Notes under the pieces: generated by a model | The model's database searches: none | What the model was told of the DNA's origin: nothing | The model's input: the letters and a program-made list of their open reading frames with translations, nothing else | Source of the DNA: JAKAGZ01 sp963772675 | GTDB taxonomy: Bacteria; Bacteroidota; Ignavibacteria; Ignavibacteriales; Ignavibacteriaceae | Assembly: GCA_963772675.1 (NCBI GenBank) | Contig: CAVYYF010000003.1 | Coordinates: 177,664-241,663 of the forward strand | Reading direction: 5' to 3' | DNA: 64,000 nt | Made by a program: the position numbers and the translations under genes | Part shown: positions 27,801-36,771 of the stretch, one piece after another | Layout: every line of letters begins with the position of its first letter | Numbering within the stretch: position 1 is the first letter of the stretch

Positions 27801-28175
27801 GAATACTCCACCGCCGGAATTGCCAAGACCAAGTATCACTACATCAGCAGAATTATCCCTGTTAGAAACTCCGCCACCGCCAAATAAATAATATTTATGT
27901 GATTGAATTATAGTTCCGGCAGGAAAAATATATTTGTTATTAAATGTTGAACCTGAAGCGCTCCTGTAATCAATTGTCCAATTACTAAGATCAACAGAGC
28001 TGTTAGTCGGGTTATAAATCTCAACAAACTCATCGTTATTAGATGCTGAAGATTCGTTGACACCATCTATAAGCACTTCACTTATAACAACGTGGTTTGC
28101 AGTCTGTGCAAAATTAAAAACATTTAAGAACGAGATTAAAAAAAGAGTTAGGAAAAGAGAAGTAAAAATTTTCAT
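24894..28175 (-). CDS. Secreted lamin-tail, OB-fold and phospholipase D-like protein with T9SS sorting domain
   Basis: A 1093-residue exported protein. A signal peptide (to about 23, NVFNFAQ) is followed by a lamin-tail domain (about 28-170, with NNDEFVEIYNP), a beta-rich region, an OB-fold nucleic-acid-binding-like domain (about 350-460), a fibronectin-like segment, then a tandem PLD domain with two full HKD motifs: HNKFAVFD near residue 753 with GSWN downstream, and HHKYAIVD near 932 with GSHNWS downstream. The end is a T9SS type A sorting domain (NYPNPFNPST; final KMLLLK). The complement suggests a cell-surface or released nuclease or phospholipase. Its start overlaps the stop of the NHL lipoprotein gene by one base. 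Confidence 0.9.
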   Translation of the reverse strand: MKIFTSLFLTLFLISFLNVFNFAQTANHVVISEVLIDGVNESSASNNDEFVEIYNPTNSSVDLSNWTIDYRSASGSTFNNKYIFPAGTIIQSHKYYLFGGGGVSNRDNSADVVILGLGNSGGGVFLRNSSGTIVDLLGWGSAVSSNYEGSVATKPAQGVSLERKANGSSTSATMGSGGADEFEGNGYDSDNNANDFVERTTPQPQNSGSPAEPVINTGGNGTGTMSVSPNWVYTSASTNITFKLAGDGTNTLDSVLIVIPSSSGWTWSGNVSDVNISGAGASSPSVSIIADTIYIGSLAITSADSLIVTVDNVTAPSSPGFTDFTIKTALSGGEPVAVSALPRINVLKVIPIIQIHVNDSNGVPASPYSLGTKVTISGIITADYNPSGTDVYMQDETAGIDIYSPARILDYQVGDSVTVTGSILQFRGLTEISPDPDLFFVHSHGNTVPAPMVLTAAEVNLTFHSDDFTEPNEGRLIRLNNVTYNASNSTVTDITGTTGAYVGSLNVPAGTFDLVGILKQYKPGINVTAPYTTDYEVNPRSQADIINSSGVSFISRPKENNIQSNSVTISFKTSKSVQTVVRYGKTSSYTDSVVVSVPDTSFAVLLPSLWPATVYHYQVGVEDTSGTNYTGDAIFSTASPVGSTGTMNVYFNQSVDNSVSAGEDAQKVNIYQKFINRIDSANYSIDLALYSLSGTVGANIANALITAKDRGVKVRVIGEYDNHNTAPWGTLSNANIPLIFDTYDAINGGNGLMHNKFAVFDFRDTSSFTDDWIWSGSWNVTDPGNNNDAQNVIVIQDKSLANAYTMEFDEMWGSNTDTPNSSNSRFGFRKTDNTPHEFNLAGTPIQLYFDPSDNTTAHIGEVLNASQYSINIAMLTFTRDDLAQILINKKNAGEKVRVLLDNNSDTGNEFSNLQSNSIDIHLKGSALAGLLHHKYAIVDASTTADQIVITGSHNWSSSAETSNNENTLIIHSKRIANLYLQEFKARYEEAGGADVISDVKDDSKAPTTFKLMQNYPNPFNPSTIITYSIPKESHVTLTVFNILGQEIKTLVNQDKPTGIYKVQFDGSGLSSGVYFYSVKAGDYFRVRKMLLLK

Positions 28176-29257
28176 TATCTTGTATCCGTAGAAAGTTGAA
28201 ATCTTAGAATCCTGTTATTCCCCGTATCCAATACATATAGAACTTTATCGAAATAAGCTACAGCATACGGCCCATTTAATACACTCGGTCCACCAAAAGA
28301 TTGCAGCTCATCTCCAAATGGAGTGAATTTAAATACGCTATCCTTACCCGCGTCTGCAACATAAATATTGCCGGCGTCATCCAGGCAGGCACCTTCAGGG
28401 CGAAGGAATTTGTTAGGTGTCATAAATGCCCCTCCATCTGAGGGAGTTAGCCTTGCCTCGTAATTTGCTGATACAGGTGTTACAACATAGGTCAGCCATT
28501 GTGTTTTTAAACTGTTATTCCCTGTCAAGGTCTCAATAAAATCTATATTGTTACCATTAAATGAAGTGAGAGAACTTATTTGATTTGCAGAAACCAAACC
28601 CGAACTAATAGGGTCAATATTAGGTACCCTTCCAATTAGAGTATCTCCTTCGCCTCCACCAAAAAATTTTTTGGGACTAAAATATAAAATGGAATTATCC
28701 GGATCTATAAAGCTACCGTTATTAGGACCTGTGCGTGCCACATAAAATCTATTATCATAAAATGCCGCTACGCCGGTATATCTTCTCCCAGTACTATTAA
28801 AATCAGCCGGACGAGGCAAAAGTCTTATAACCGGCGCTTCTGAAATTTGATGACTTGCTGATACCAGATCCAATTTATAAACTGCACCAAAACTCTGAGT
28901 AACTCCATTTACAACAGTATCCATTTCAGCGCAGACTATAAGATTTAATTTATGATCTTCTGCAAGTGCAACCGGTCTCTTAAATGTTCTAGAACCCAAA
29001 ATATCCCCATTAAGATTTAACATTACAACTCGGTCATTGTAAGTATCAGCTACGTATATAAAAGGTTCTCTTCCAATAATAATATCCTGCGGCTGATTAT
29101 ATCCCGTCCACGGAGGATTCAATTGGATATAAACAGTATCTCCGGCAATATTTGCATTATTCGGACCTGTTAACTGGGCTGTATCGAATTTCTTTTCACA
29201 ACCTATTATAAACAGAAATATTAACGGAAGACAATATATAACTTTCATCCATTTCAT
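28175..29257 (-). CDS. NHL-repeat lipoprotein
   Basis: A 360-residue predicted lipoprotein: the signal sequence ends in a lipobox (FLFIIGC, lipidated Cys near residue 20). The mature part has NHL-like beta-propeller repeats, for example IYVADTYNDRVVMLN, IYVADAGKDSVFKF and LYVLDTGNNRILRF. NHL propellers usually bind proteins or ligands, and no catalytic residues are recognised. ATG 29257 is taken as the start, 2 bases after the preceding TGA; a TTG at 29263 is possible. The gene lies between the PorV-like gene and the lamin-tail/PLD gene in a compact operon. Confidence 0.83.
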   Translation of the reverse strand: MKWMKVIYCLPLIFLFIIGCEKKFDTAQLTGPNNANIAGDTVYIQLNPPWTGYNQPQDIIIGREPFIYVADTYNDRVVMLNLNGDILGSRTFKRPVALAEDHKLNLIVCAEMDTVVNGVTQSFGAVYKLDLVSASHQISEAPVIRLLPRPADFNSTGRRYTGVAAFYDNRFYVARTGPNNGSFIDPDNSILYFSPKKFFGGGEGDTLIGRVPNIDPISSGLVSANQISSLTSFNGNNIDFIETLTGNNSLKTQWLTYVVTPVSANYEARLTPSDGGAFMTPNKFLRPEGACLDDAGNIYVADAGKDSVFKFTPFGDELQSFGGPSVLNGPYAVAYFDKVLYVLDTGNNRILRFQLSTDTR

Positions 29258-29259
29258 AA

Positions 29260-30237
29260 TCAAAAGCCTAAAGTAATGGAAAACCGTTGAGCGTTACCCA
29301 GCCGCGTAAAATTCGTAAAGGAATAATCAACACTACACAAAGCAATTCGTATTGGAACATACACACCGAAACCGAAGGAATAATTTTGTTCATCGACGTT
29401 GAACTTATACCCCCCCCTAAACATTACAATATTTTTCCAGCTATACTCAAATCCTGTTGATAAATTCTCGCTATTATCATTTGGATGATTTAACTGAACA
29501 GAAGCAGTAATTCTATTATCCTCATTTTGATATGGCTCAAACGCAAAGCCTATCCTGAAAATCGTTGGGGGAGAAAAAGATTGCCATTCCGAGCTTTCTC
29601 TTTTACCCACCAGCACTACTTTCCCATCAGGAGCAAGCTGGTTACCGAAATTCGAAACAGTAACTGCAAATCTTGTTGTTCCCAGGCCTGTCCAGTAATA
29701 TGTGCCTAAGTCGATCATGACACCACGCATTTTTAATTTATCAAGTGTTTCATCAATATATCTAATGGTTCCACCAAAGCTGAACTTGTCTGTCATTTTC
29801 CTTGAATAAGAAACAGCTAGCGCAAGGTCCCTGTAAGAAAAATATTCTCCTGTCCCGAACGGAGCGAATTCAGTTGTAACCTTCATATCTGCTGTAGACA
29901 ACGAAGTTAGAGCTACACCAATTGAGTTTTGATCATCAAAATGATAAACTGCTCCCAAAAAATCGTGATTTATATCAACTACCCATTCATTATGAGAAAA
30001 GATAATTTCGTCCTTATCGAATTGTGCAAGTCCTGCAGGATTCCAGTATAATGCAGAAGCATCGTTACTAATGGCAACAAATGTTTCCCCCATAGCTGTT
30101 GCGCGACTGCCGACTCCAATTTTCAAAAACTCAGCTGTAGAAATTCCTATCCTTTGTTCACCTAAAGTTGGAAATAATTGAGCTCGTATATCCACGAAGG
30201 ATATTATTATTATAAATATTAACAGTAATTTTTTCAT
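29260..30237 (-). CDS. PorV/PorQ-family outer-membrane beta-barrel protein
   Basis: A 325-residue outer-membrane protein of the UPF0164/PorV-PorQ group, related to FadL-type barrels. The signal peptide is MKKLLLIFIIIISFVDIRAQ. The diagnostic N-terminal box KIGVGSRATAMGETFVA with SNDASALYWNPAGLA follows, and the protein ends in an aromatic residue (ITLGF) as barrels do. PorV is the shuttle that hands T9SS cargo to the attachment complex. Here the gene is 2 bases downstream of a TonB-dependent receptor and directly upstream of secreted cargo genes, so a cargo-dedicated role is possible. Many paralogues in this phylum have unknown roles. Confidence 0.88.
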   Translation of the reverse strand: MKKLLLIFIIIISFVDIRAQLFPTLGEQRIGISTAEFLKIGVGSRATAMGETFVAISNDASALYWNPAGLAQFDKDEIIFSHNEWVVDINHDFLGAVYHFDDQNSIGVALTSLSTADMKVTTEFAPFGTGEYFSYRDLALAVSYSRKMTDKFSFGGTIRYIDETLDKLKMRGVMIDLGTYYWTGLGTTRFAVTVSNFGNQLAPDGKVVLVGKRESSEWQSFSPPTIFRIGFAFEPYQNEDNRITASVQLNHPNDNSENLSTGFEYSWKNIVMFRGGYKFNVDEQNYSFGFGVYVPIRIALCSVDYSFTNFTRLGNAQRFSITLGF

Positions 30238-30239
30238 AA

Positions 30240-33047
30240 CTAAAATTTCAAACTTATTCCGAACTTTATATTCCGCCTTGTAAGGAAACGCGCCGGATTA
30301 AATGGATATGGAGATATTGGTGCCTGCAGATCAGGATAGTTAGGATCATTCCAACTATACGGAACCGGATCGCCTGCCTGGTAGGCTTTCCCGGTAACAG
30401 GGTTTATAATAGTAGAGTTCTGAGTATCCAATAAATTATTTATTTCCATATTAAGTGCAAACTCAAGTCCACCTATCGGAATATATTTTTCAAAATTCAG
30501 ATCGATATAAAACCAGTTATCTCCTACATTTGTATAACGATCGGTTGTAGACGCAATATAAATTGGTCTTCCCTGCGAATCGTAACCGGTATAATAAGCG
30601 GGAGTATATCTCTTACCCGATTCATAAAATAGTCTTACATATAAGTTGAGATCATCCAGAATTCCTTTACCGAAGCCGAATAATCCATCCCCTTTTGGCA
30701 CGTAGAAATTTGCAGATGCAGTTGCAGTTACAGGTCTATCCCACGGCATAAATTTTTCCTTTACCGATTCATTTACATCACCTTGGATAACAAGCGCACC
30801 TTCGTCAGCCGAAGAACTCTTACCTGTAACTATAGCATATGAAAACGTAGCAACCCCATTAAACCAGTTACCAATTCTTTTCTTAAACTCAATTTCCAAT
30901 CCACGCGACCGCGCATAATCAGAATTTACATATGTAATAAAATTTTTAGTTATAAACCTTGCTGAAGCAATTTTGACGGATCTTGTATTTATGTAATCAA
31001 AGATATCTTTATAGTAGGCAGTTACAGTAAGAACATCATTTGGGGTGAATTGTGTTTTAAGTCCCAACTCATAGGCAACAGTTGTCTCTGGATTTAAATT
31101 AGGATTTCCGAACTGTTGAAATGAAGATTGTGCATTAAGTGGATTTAGTTTGGCATAGACAAATTGAGGTCTTGGCCATTTGCTGAAATGTCCATAAGAG
31201 AAGAACATTGTTTGAAAATCTGAGACAGGAAATGAAATACCAAGACGAGGACTTAATCTTGCCTTAAATCTCCTGTTGCCAAACCAGCTAAAAGTATCAT
31301 TCTTATAATCCTGCCTGGTTTGATCAGGAATGGTAACTACCAGACTATCGTTAACTGCATTATCAACATATTTACCCGGAAACCAATAATCAAGCCTTAA
31401 TCCGAAGTTGAGGATCATTCCATCAAAATTAATATTATCCTGTGCATAAAAATCTCCCATAGCCGGACTTACTTTATAGATATCATTATTCAATCCAAGA
31501 GTACCAACCCAGGGTTCATAAATATCAACGACCTGCATTTCCTGAAAGCGGGTTTCAAAGCCGGCTTTAAATTTATTTTTTTCATCAAAGAAACTTGTTA
31601 TGTCCCCCTTTAATGAATATTCTTCAATGTAATGATCGTGCCAGGTGTATGGGTTACCTAAATCCCAAAAACCATCACCCGGTATTACGCCAACAGTATC
31701 GTGATTTGTATTATAATACTGAATAGGGAAATTTACTATGTCCTGCGGCTGTACATAGTCAGCCCAGTTTTTGCCATTTGCATCAACGCGAAGATTAGAG
31801 AAGAAATATCCAATTCTTAATTCATAATAAGTTTTTGCACTTACTGTTTGTGTTAAGCTGAATGACTGAAATACATTTTTGTGTGTGAAAACATTTGCGT
31901 TCTGCAAAATATTTTGAAAAGTATACTGATAACCGGGACTTGGTTCAACAAACTCAAGGTTTGTCTGCAATGCAGTCGTGTTTTGACTTATAGAAACAGA
32001 TTGATTGTATGAGTACGAAAATCTAAGTGTTGATGATGGTTTATATGTCACCTTGATCAGCCCGTTCCAATTGTTGTCAGCTCTTGGTGAAAATCTGGTC
32101 TTGTAAAAAGTTGAAGAGTATAGATTTGAAACAGTAGGTTTATAATAGCCTTGTGTAATACCGTCAGTTAACCCGCCGTAAAAGCTATCAAAGAAATACA
32201 CTTTCCCTGGTATTTTTATCCCCAATGCCGGGAGTAAATAAGTAGTTATAGGTTCAGGGCCCCCTAAATCTAACTCAAAAATATCCGTGTTAAAATTATG
32301 AAATGAAGCTCTCTTCTGCCAATTGTCAGTTTTGTATGATACATATCCGTGGTATTCATCTCCACCATCTTTAGTTTTAACATTAACAATACCGGATGTC
32401 GCCTGGCCATATTCAGCATTAAATCCCCCGGTTATAACATCCACTTCCTGTATCGCATTTGCACTTAACTGAAGTCCAAAACCTGTTCCCGAAAGTGGGT
32501 CCTGTACGGATACACCATTCATCAGGAAAGCATTTTCATAAGTTCTTCCTCCACGGATATGAATTTCATTATTATCTTTCACAATTCCGGGCTGCTGAGC
32601 TACCACATCAGTAATATTTTCTACAACTGCATTTTTAATATCTTCAGACGTTATGGTATTTTTACTTTGTGTTTCATCAACGTCTAACAATGGTTTTGAA
32701 CCTACTACAATTACGTCTTTATCAAGAGTCAAAGACGTCTGTTCCATTTTTGTATCTAATTGTAAAGTCTTCCCTTCAGTTATTCTAATGCCGGTATATT
32801 CAACAGCTTTATAACCTATGAAAGAAATTGTAACATTATAAGTCCCAGTAGTAATATTGTGAATAGTAAATTGTCCGTTTATATTCGTAGCTGCACCATA
32901 ATAAGTTCCCTTAAGCAGAACATTAACACCTATTAAAGATTCGCCGGTTTTTGCATCAGTGATATTACCTGTCAGGCTACCTGTATCCTGGCAGTAAACA
33001 GATAGTAGACCTACTATCACAAAAATGATTGTTAAGTATTTTTTCAT
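30240..33047 (-). CDS. TonB-dependent receptor with carboxypeptidase-regulatory-like domain
   Basis: A 935-residue outer-membrane receptor. Signal peptide, then a carboxypeptidase D regulatory-like domain (about 22-110, GNITDAKTGESLIGVNVLL), a plug domain (about 120-230, HIRGGRTYENAFLMNGV, and GGFNAEYGQATSGIVNV), and a 22-strand-type barrel ending in FGISLKF. It should import a large substrate with TonB energy; the substrate is not identifiable. It overlaps the upstream lipoprotein by four bases (ATGA) and is 2 bases from the PorV-like gene. A SusD homologue is not adjacent, so it is not a classical SusCD pair. Confidence 0.92.
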   Translation of the reverse strand: MKKYLTIIFVIVGLLSVYCQDTGSLTGNITDAKTGESLIGVNVLLKGTYYGAATNINGQFTIHNITTGTYNVTISFIGYKAVEYTGIRITEGKTLQLDTKMEQTSLTLDKDVIVVGSKPLLDVDETQSKNTITSEDIKNAVVENITDVVAQQPGIVKDNNEIHIRGGRTYENAFLMNGVSVQDPLSGTGFGLQLSANAIQEVDVITGGFNAEYGQATSGIVNVKTKDGGDEYHGYVSYKTDNWQKRASFHNFNTDIFELDLGGPEPITTYLLPALGIKIPGKVYFFDSFYGGLTDGITQGYYKPTVSNLYSSTFYKTRFSPRADNNWNGLIKVTYKPSSTLRFSYSYNQSVSISQNTTALQTNLEFVEPSPGYQYTFQNILQNANVFTHKNVFQSFSLTQTVSAKTYYELRIGYFFSNLRVDANGKNWADYVQPQDIVNFPIQYYNTNHDTVGVIPGDGFWDLGNPYTWHDHYIEEYSLKGDITSFFDEKNKFKAGFETRFQEMQVVDIYEPWVGTLGLNNDIYKVSPAMGDFYAQDNINFDGMILNFGLRLDYWFPGKYVDNAVNDSLVVTIPDQTRQDYKNDTFSWFGNRRFKARLSPRLGISFPVSDFQTMFFSYGHFSKWPRPQFVYAKLNPLNAQSSFQQFGNPNLNPETTVAYELGLKTQFTPNDVLTVTAYYKDIFDYINTRSVKIASARFITKNFITYVNSDYARSRGLEIEFKKRIGNWFNGVATFSYAIVTGKSSSADEGALVIQGDVNESVKEKFMPWDRPVTATASANFYVPKGDGLFGFGKGILDDLNLYVRLFYESGKRYTPAYYTGYDSQGRPIYIASTTDRYTNVGDNWFYIDLNFEKYIPIGGLEFALNMEINNLLDTQNSTIINPVTGKAYQAGDPVPYSWNDPNYPDLQAPISPYPFNPARFLTRRNIKFGISLKF

Positions 33048-34573
33048 AGCGTTAATCCGAAATCTTGAAATAATACTTTTCTTAGAAGATTTTGAACATT
33101 AGCATTCCCACTGTTAGCTTTATGAAGCGGTATCCCGATAAAGAACAATTTCTTTTCAGTATCTGTAAATCCGACATATCCCTTCATTTCATTGTTAGGG
33201 AAATAATATATAGGTATTCCACCTAGCGCATTAACATAGAACGATTTCATTCTGTAAATGGAGGCAGACAATTCCAGATCAGGATAGGATGATTGTGTAT
33301 TTTGTGCTGATATTACGGTACCGCCATTTAATATTAGCTTGGAATTACTTGAATCTGTGCTAATTGGTAAAAAGCCACCAAGTACAGCTAAATCTAAATT
33401 CTGAGGGAACTGCATTGAGATAGCAATTTTTCCGCCTGAATCCTTAAATTTTTGAACCGAGCTGCTTAACAGGTCAAGAGCAGGATCGTTATCAGTATAC
33501 CAGAAAACATATTTATAGAGTTTTAATGTTTGCAAAAATGTAACACTAATAAATGGCGGCGTCTGGTTATGAAAATCGTAGACATCGTATTTACTATTTA
33601 AGCCAAGGCTATCAAACATAGCTGAATAAAAATCTGCAGCGTTGTCAACAGTTTTATAATCGTCAACTATTAATAAATCACCCTTCGGCTTTTTTACATA
33701 CCAGGTTTTGCCAGTATCGGGCATCATAACAAATTTTGATTTTGCTCCTGAAATATCCACAGCCTGAACGAAGAATTTGTTGTTACCATTAAGAAGCAAC
33801 CCTGATAGTTTTTGCGAGGCCATATTTGATTCTACCCCACCGATAAGAATATCTGCAGAAGCAGTATTTGAACTAAAATCGTGTGCGACTATTGAAACAT
33901 TTCTTACCTGTCCATTCAAAGACACAATATTTGCCGGATTTGAAGTGTCGTTAAGAGCGATATTAATTGTTGTAATGGTTTGTTCACCATCAATGTCACT
34001 TGCAATCCATCCAAATGTCATAGCAGGAAATGAAGTATCCGGCAAGACAGTTAAAGGATCCCAGGTTACGACAGGTGCAGAATTTTTAATTGGTATTTTA
34101 ATAGATGTAGGTTTTGGATCTATCAGCCCGATATCTACATAATCTTCACCTTCGTCCCATCTGCTATTATTGTTTTTGTCAGTAAATGGTTCCGGCCCAT
34201 AATCCTTTCCATTCTGTACAATGTCATTATCATAAACTCCATTGCCACCGTCATCAACAGCCGACACTTGAAACAAATAACTTGTATCAGTTGCTCCAAT
34301 CTGCAAAGCAAAAACACTATCATTGGATTGAGTGAATGTCCAGTTTTGTCCGTCCCAGGAAAAGTAATATCCTATAACAAATCCGTCGGGATCATCTCCC
34401 CACCAATGCAATTCAATTCTGCTCGGCTGTTTGCTGATTGTAGAATCAGGTACAAGAAATAATCCTGTGTGTGGTGCCTGGTTACCGACCGGGTTGTTCA
34501 CTGCCTCTTTATTGCAGGAAGTAATAAACAACCCAGAACAAATAAAGGATATTATTAATAGCTTCTGTAACAT
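33044..34573 (-). CDS. Lipoprotein with fibronectin-like domains, unknown function
   Basis: A 509-residue predicted lipoprotein: signal sequence with lipobox ITSC (Cys about residue 20). The mature protein has a fibronectin type III-like domain (about 45-110), an acidic loop DKNNNSRWDEGED that looks like a calcium-binding loop (about 133-145), a second beta domain, and a C-terminal alpha/beta domain (about 295-505, beginning LLIVDDYKTVDNAADF) that resembles a glutamine-amidotransferase-like fold without an evident catalytic triad. It is upstream of, and overlaps, the TonB receptor gene, so it may act as its surface partner in the place a SusD-like protein would take. I have no family name for it. 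Confidence 0.8.
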   Translation of the reverse strand: MLQKLLIISFICSGLFITSCNKEAVNNPVGNQAPHTGLFLVPDSTISKQPSRIELHWWGDDPDGFVIGYYFSWDGQNWTFTQSNDSVFALQIGATDTSYLFQVSAVDDGGNGVYDNDIVQNGKDYGPEPFTDKNNNSRWDEGEDYVDIGLIDPKPTSIKIPIKNSAPVVTWDPLTVLPDTSFPAMTFGWIASDIDGEQTITTINIALNDTSNPANIVSLNGQVRNVSIVAHDFSSNTASADILIGGVESNMASQKLSGLLLNGNNKFFVQAVDISGAKSKFVMMPDTGKTWYVKKPKGDLLIVDDYKTVDNAADFYSAMFDSLGLNSKYDVYDFHNQTPPFISVTFLQTLKLYKYVFWYTDNDPALDLLSSSVQKFKDSGGKIAISMQFPQNLDLAVLGGFLPISTDSSNSKLILNGGTVISAQNTQSSYPDLELSASIYRMKSFYVNALGGIPIYYFPNNEMKGYVGFTDTEKKLFFIGIPLHKANSGNANVQNLLRKVLFQDFGLTL

Positions 34574-34590
34574 TCAGGAAATACTTTCAA

Positions 34591-36756
34591 TTATTTAAGT
34601 AACAACATCTTTTTAACCTGGAAGAAATTTCCGGCCCGTAAAGTATACAAATAAATTCCGGAGCTTAATGAACTAGCATTAAAGCTTACTGAATACGATC
34701 CGGGAGCTTTCGAATCATTCACCAACGTTTTAACTTCTTGTCCGAGAATGTTATATATCTTTAATGTAACTATGCTTTCTTTTGGAATAGAGAAGTTAAT
34801 TATGGTAGAAGGATTAAATGGATTCGGATAATTTTGCGATAAATTATACGTTATTGGTTTAACCCCATTATCCTTTTTAACGTCCGTTACAAACCCTACA
34901 AAATCATCATCCTTCCTGGGAGCTAGTTTATAGTTGCCAAATGAGTAATACAAAATGCCACGCAATTCCGTAAAAGTAGCACCCAAATTAACCTGAATAT
35001 TATTAGGATCATTTGCCAGTGCAGCATCCCACAGGTTTTCGTAATGATGATTTCCATCCTGTAATTCAACACGAGTATCACCACTGCCATCGCTCAAAAA
35101 TATTTCACCGTAATTGTTAGAAACCGGACCAGAATCTCCATCAGCATTATCATCAGTCACAGTTACATTCTGATAATCAATCAAAACACTTTCCCACTGT
35201 TCGGCAGCAACTGTACCAGTTGATTTTTTGTCAATATCTCCGGTAGCTACAGTTACAGAATTTGGTAGAGTGTTATTATTTGAATTCACTACTATACTGG
35301 TTAAAGAATCAATTGAAGTAACACTATAATTCTCAATGATAACACCATTCAAGGTAACATTGTCACCTCTTTTGAGATTTAGTACCTGTGTACCGTTAGC
35401 ACCTTTTGTCCCTATCATAATACCTGTCCAAGGGCCGCTTCCGTCCTGCATATAAACACGTAATGGCGTACTACTTCCAAAACCGGGAATATCAGAACTA
35501 TCTGCAGTAACAGTTCCAGATAGTGTTACATAATAACCGTTGTAACCGCTATAGCCACCTCCGTAAGGACTGAATTGAACATCCCTGATCTTCAGTGTTT
35601 CATCCAAAACCTGGTAAAAATAGTTGCTGCTTGTTGTATCACTAGGTGAATATCCAGTTAGTCCGTCATTATCCTTTGCTGAAATATAGAAGTTGACCAT
35701 TGTTGAATCTGTAGTTACAGCAGGGATCATACCTGTGTATAGGGTCGTATCTGTGCCGGATTTAGTCATAGCTACAAAAACTCTGTTAGCAGTACCAATT
35801 TTATAATTTAATGATGCACTTTTAACAGTGCCGTCAAGGTCAACAATATTTGCAGATACCGTAACCGATTGGTTGGTATTAACCTGCACTTTATCTCTTT
35901 TAATATTTGAAATTATCGGAGGTGTGGCAGTTATATAAATATCCTCAGGATATAAGGGAGTAATTTCAAACACATCATTGTATACCGAAACTATTCCTCT
36001 TATTGTCTTAATTGGAGTTCCATCTGCAGGAGCCTCAAATGTAGAAAAAGGAAATTTATGATCGAGTCTAAAATATCTGGACTGCTGATAAACCATAATA
36101 TAGTTTCCGTTTGCATCATAAGCATTAAAATTTCCATTGGTTGAATTTCTATTTGCTGAGACTAAATTATGCAATTCTACATACATGCCGGAATATTTAA
36201 ATGCGTCTTTAACTTCTGCCTTATTATTCATAAAATCCGTTACTGATAATTGAATCGGATCCGGTCTTTTGGGAAGTTTACCAACAAAATCTATTGCGGT
36301 AACAGGATTTGTTAAAGGGGTAAGTTCCCTTGTCTGTCCGTATTGTGTAACTATCCCGGTTACTTCGACATAATCTGTAGTATCTACTAAGTCAAGAAAT
36401 GTGCCTTGATAAGTTGAATCCGATTGATAAATATTTAGACCACCCCATCCATTTTGCCTTGCGTCTGCAGTTGTATCCTGAATATAAATACTCCATGCTG
36501 TGGTATATGTTAACATAGGAGTTCTATTAGTGTCAGCATCAACTAATGTTCTAACCAATGCAGCTCCCCTTACTCTAACAGTATCGCCCAACAAAGGTGA
36601 GTCTGTAAATCCTGTTGTAGCTACATTATCTATATATTGAATGTCGTGAATAGTAACCAAAGGATAAGCATTAGTTTTAGCTAATTTATTTCCAGATTGT
36701 GCTAATATCACCCCGGCCCCAATTACTAATGATAGAGCAAGTAACCTCAACTTCAT
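34591..36756 (-). CDS. Secreted OB-fold protein with T9SS sorting domain
   Basis: A 721-residue exported protein with signal peptide (MKLRLLALSLVIGAGVILAQ). It has two OB-fold-like modules, each with a pattern of strands plus IYIQD or VYMQD (about residues 55-155 and 400-480), separated by an immunoglobulin-like domain. A T9SS type A sorting domain occupies the last ~80 residues (NYPNPFNPST, final KKMLLLK). OB folds in secreted nucleases bind nucleic acid, which would fit the neighbouring EEP and PLD proteins, but no catalytic motif is seen here. It is 15 bases downstream of the 705-residue gene and 17 upstream of the lipoprotein gene. Confidence 0.82.
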   Translation of the reverse strand: MKLRLLALSLVIGAGVILAQSGNKLAKTNAYPLVTIHDIQYIDNVATTGFTDSPLLGDTVRVRGAALVRTLVDADTNRTPMLTYTTAWSIYIQDTTADARQNGWGGLNIYQSDSTYQGTFLDLVDTTDYVEVTGIVTQYGQTRELTPLTNPVTAIDFVGKLPKRPDPIQLSVTDFMNNKAEVKDAFKYSGMYVELHNLVSANRNSTNGNFNAYDANGNYIMVYQQSRYFRLDHKFPFSTFEAPADGTPIKTIRGIVSVYNDVFEITPLYPEDIYITATPPIISNIKRDKVQVNTNQSVTVSANIVDLDGTVKSASLNYKIGTANRVFVAMTKSGTDTTLYTGMIPAVTTDSTMVNFYISAKDNDGLTGYSPSDTTSSNYFYQVLDETLKIRDVQFSPYGGGYSGYNGYYVTLSGTVTADSSDIPGFGSSTPLRVYMQDGSGPWTGIMIGTKGANGTQVLNLKRGDNVTLNGVIIENYSVTSIDSLTSIVVNSNNNTLPNSVTVATGDIDKKSTGTVAAEQWESVLIDYQNVTVTDDNADGDSGPVSNNYGEIFLSDGSGDTRVELQDGNHHYENLWDAALANDPNNIQVNLGATFTELRGILYYSFGNYKLAPRKDDDFVGFVTDVKKDNGVKPITYNLSQNYPNPFNPSTIINFSIPKESIVTLKIYNILGQEVKTLVNDSKAPGSYSVSFNASSLSSGIYLYTLRAGNFFQVKKMLLLK

Positions 36757-36771
36757 ATAATTACTCCTTGA

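Noticed and set aside
30240..34573. Classical SusC/SusD pair
   Set aside because: The lipoprotein upstream of the TonB receptor has fibronectin-like and alpha/beta domains, not the helical SusD fold pattern.
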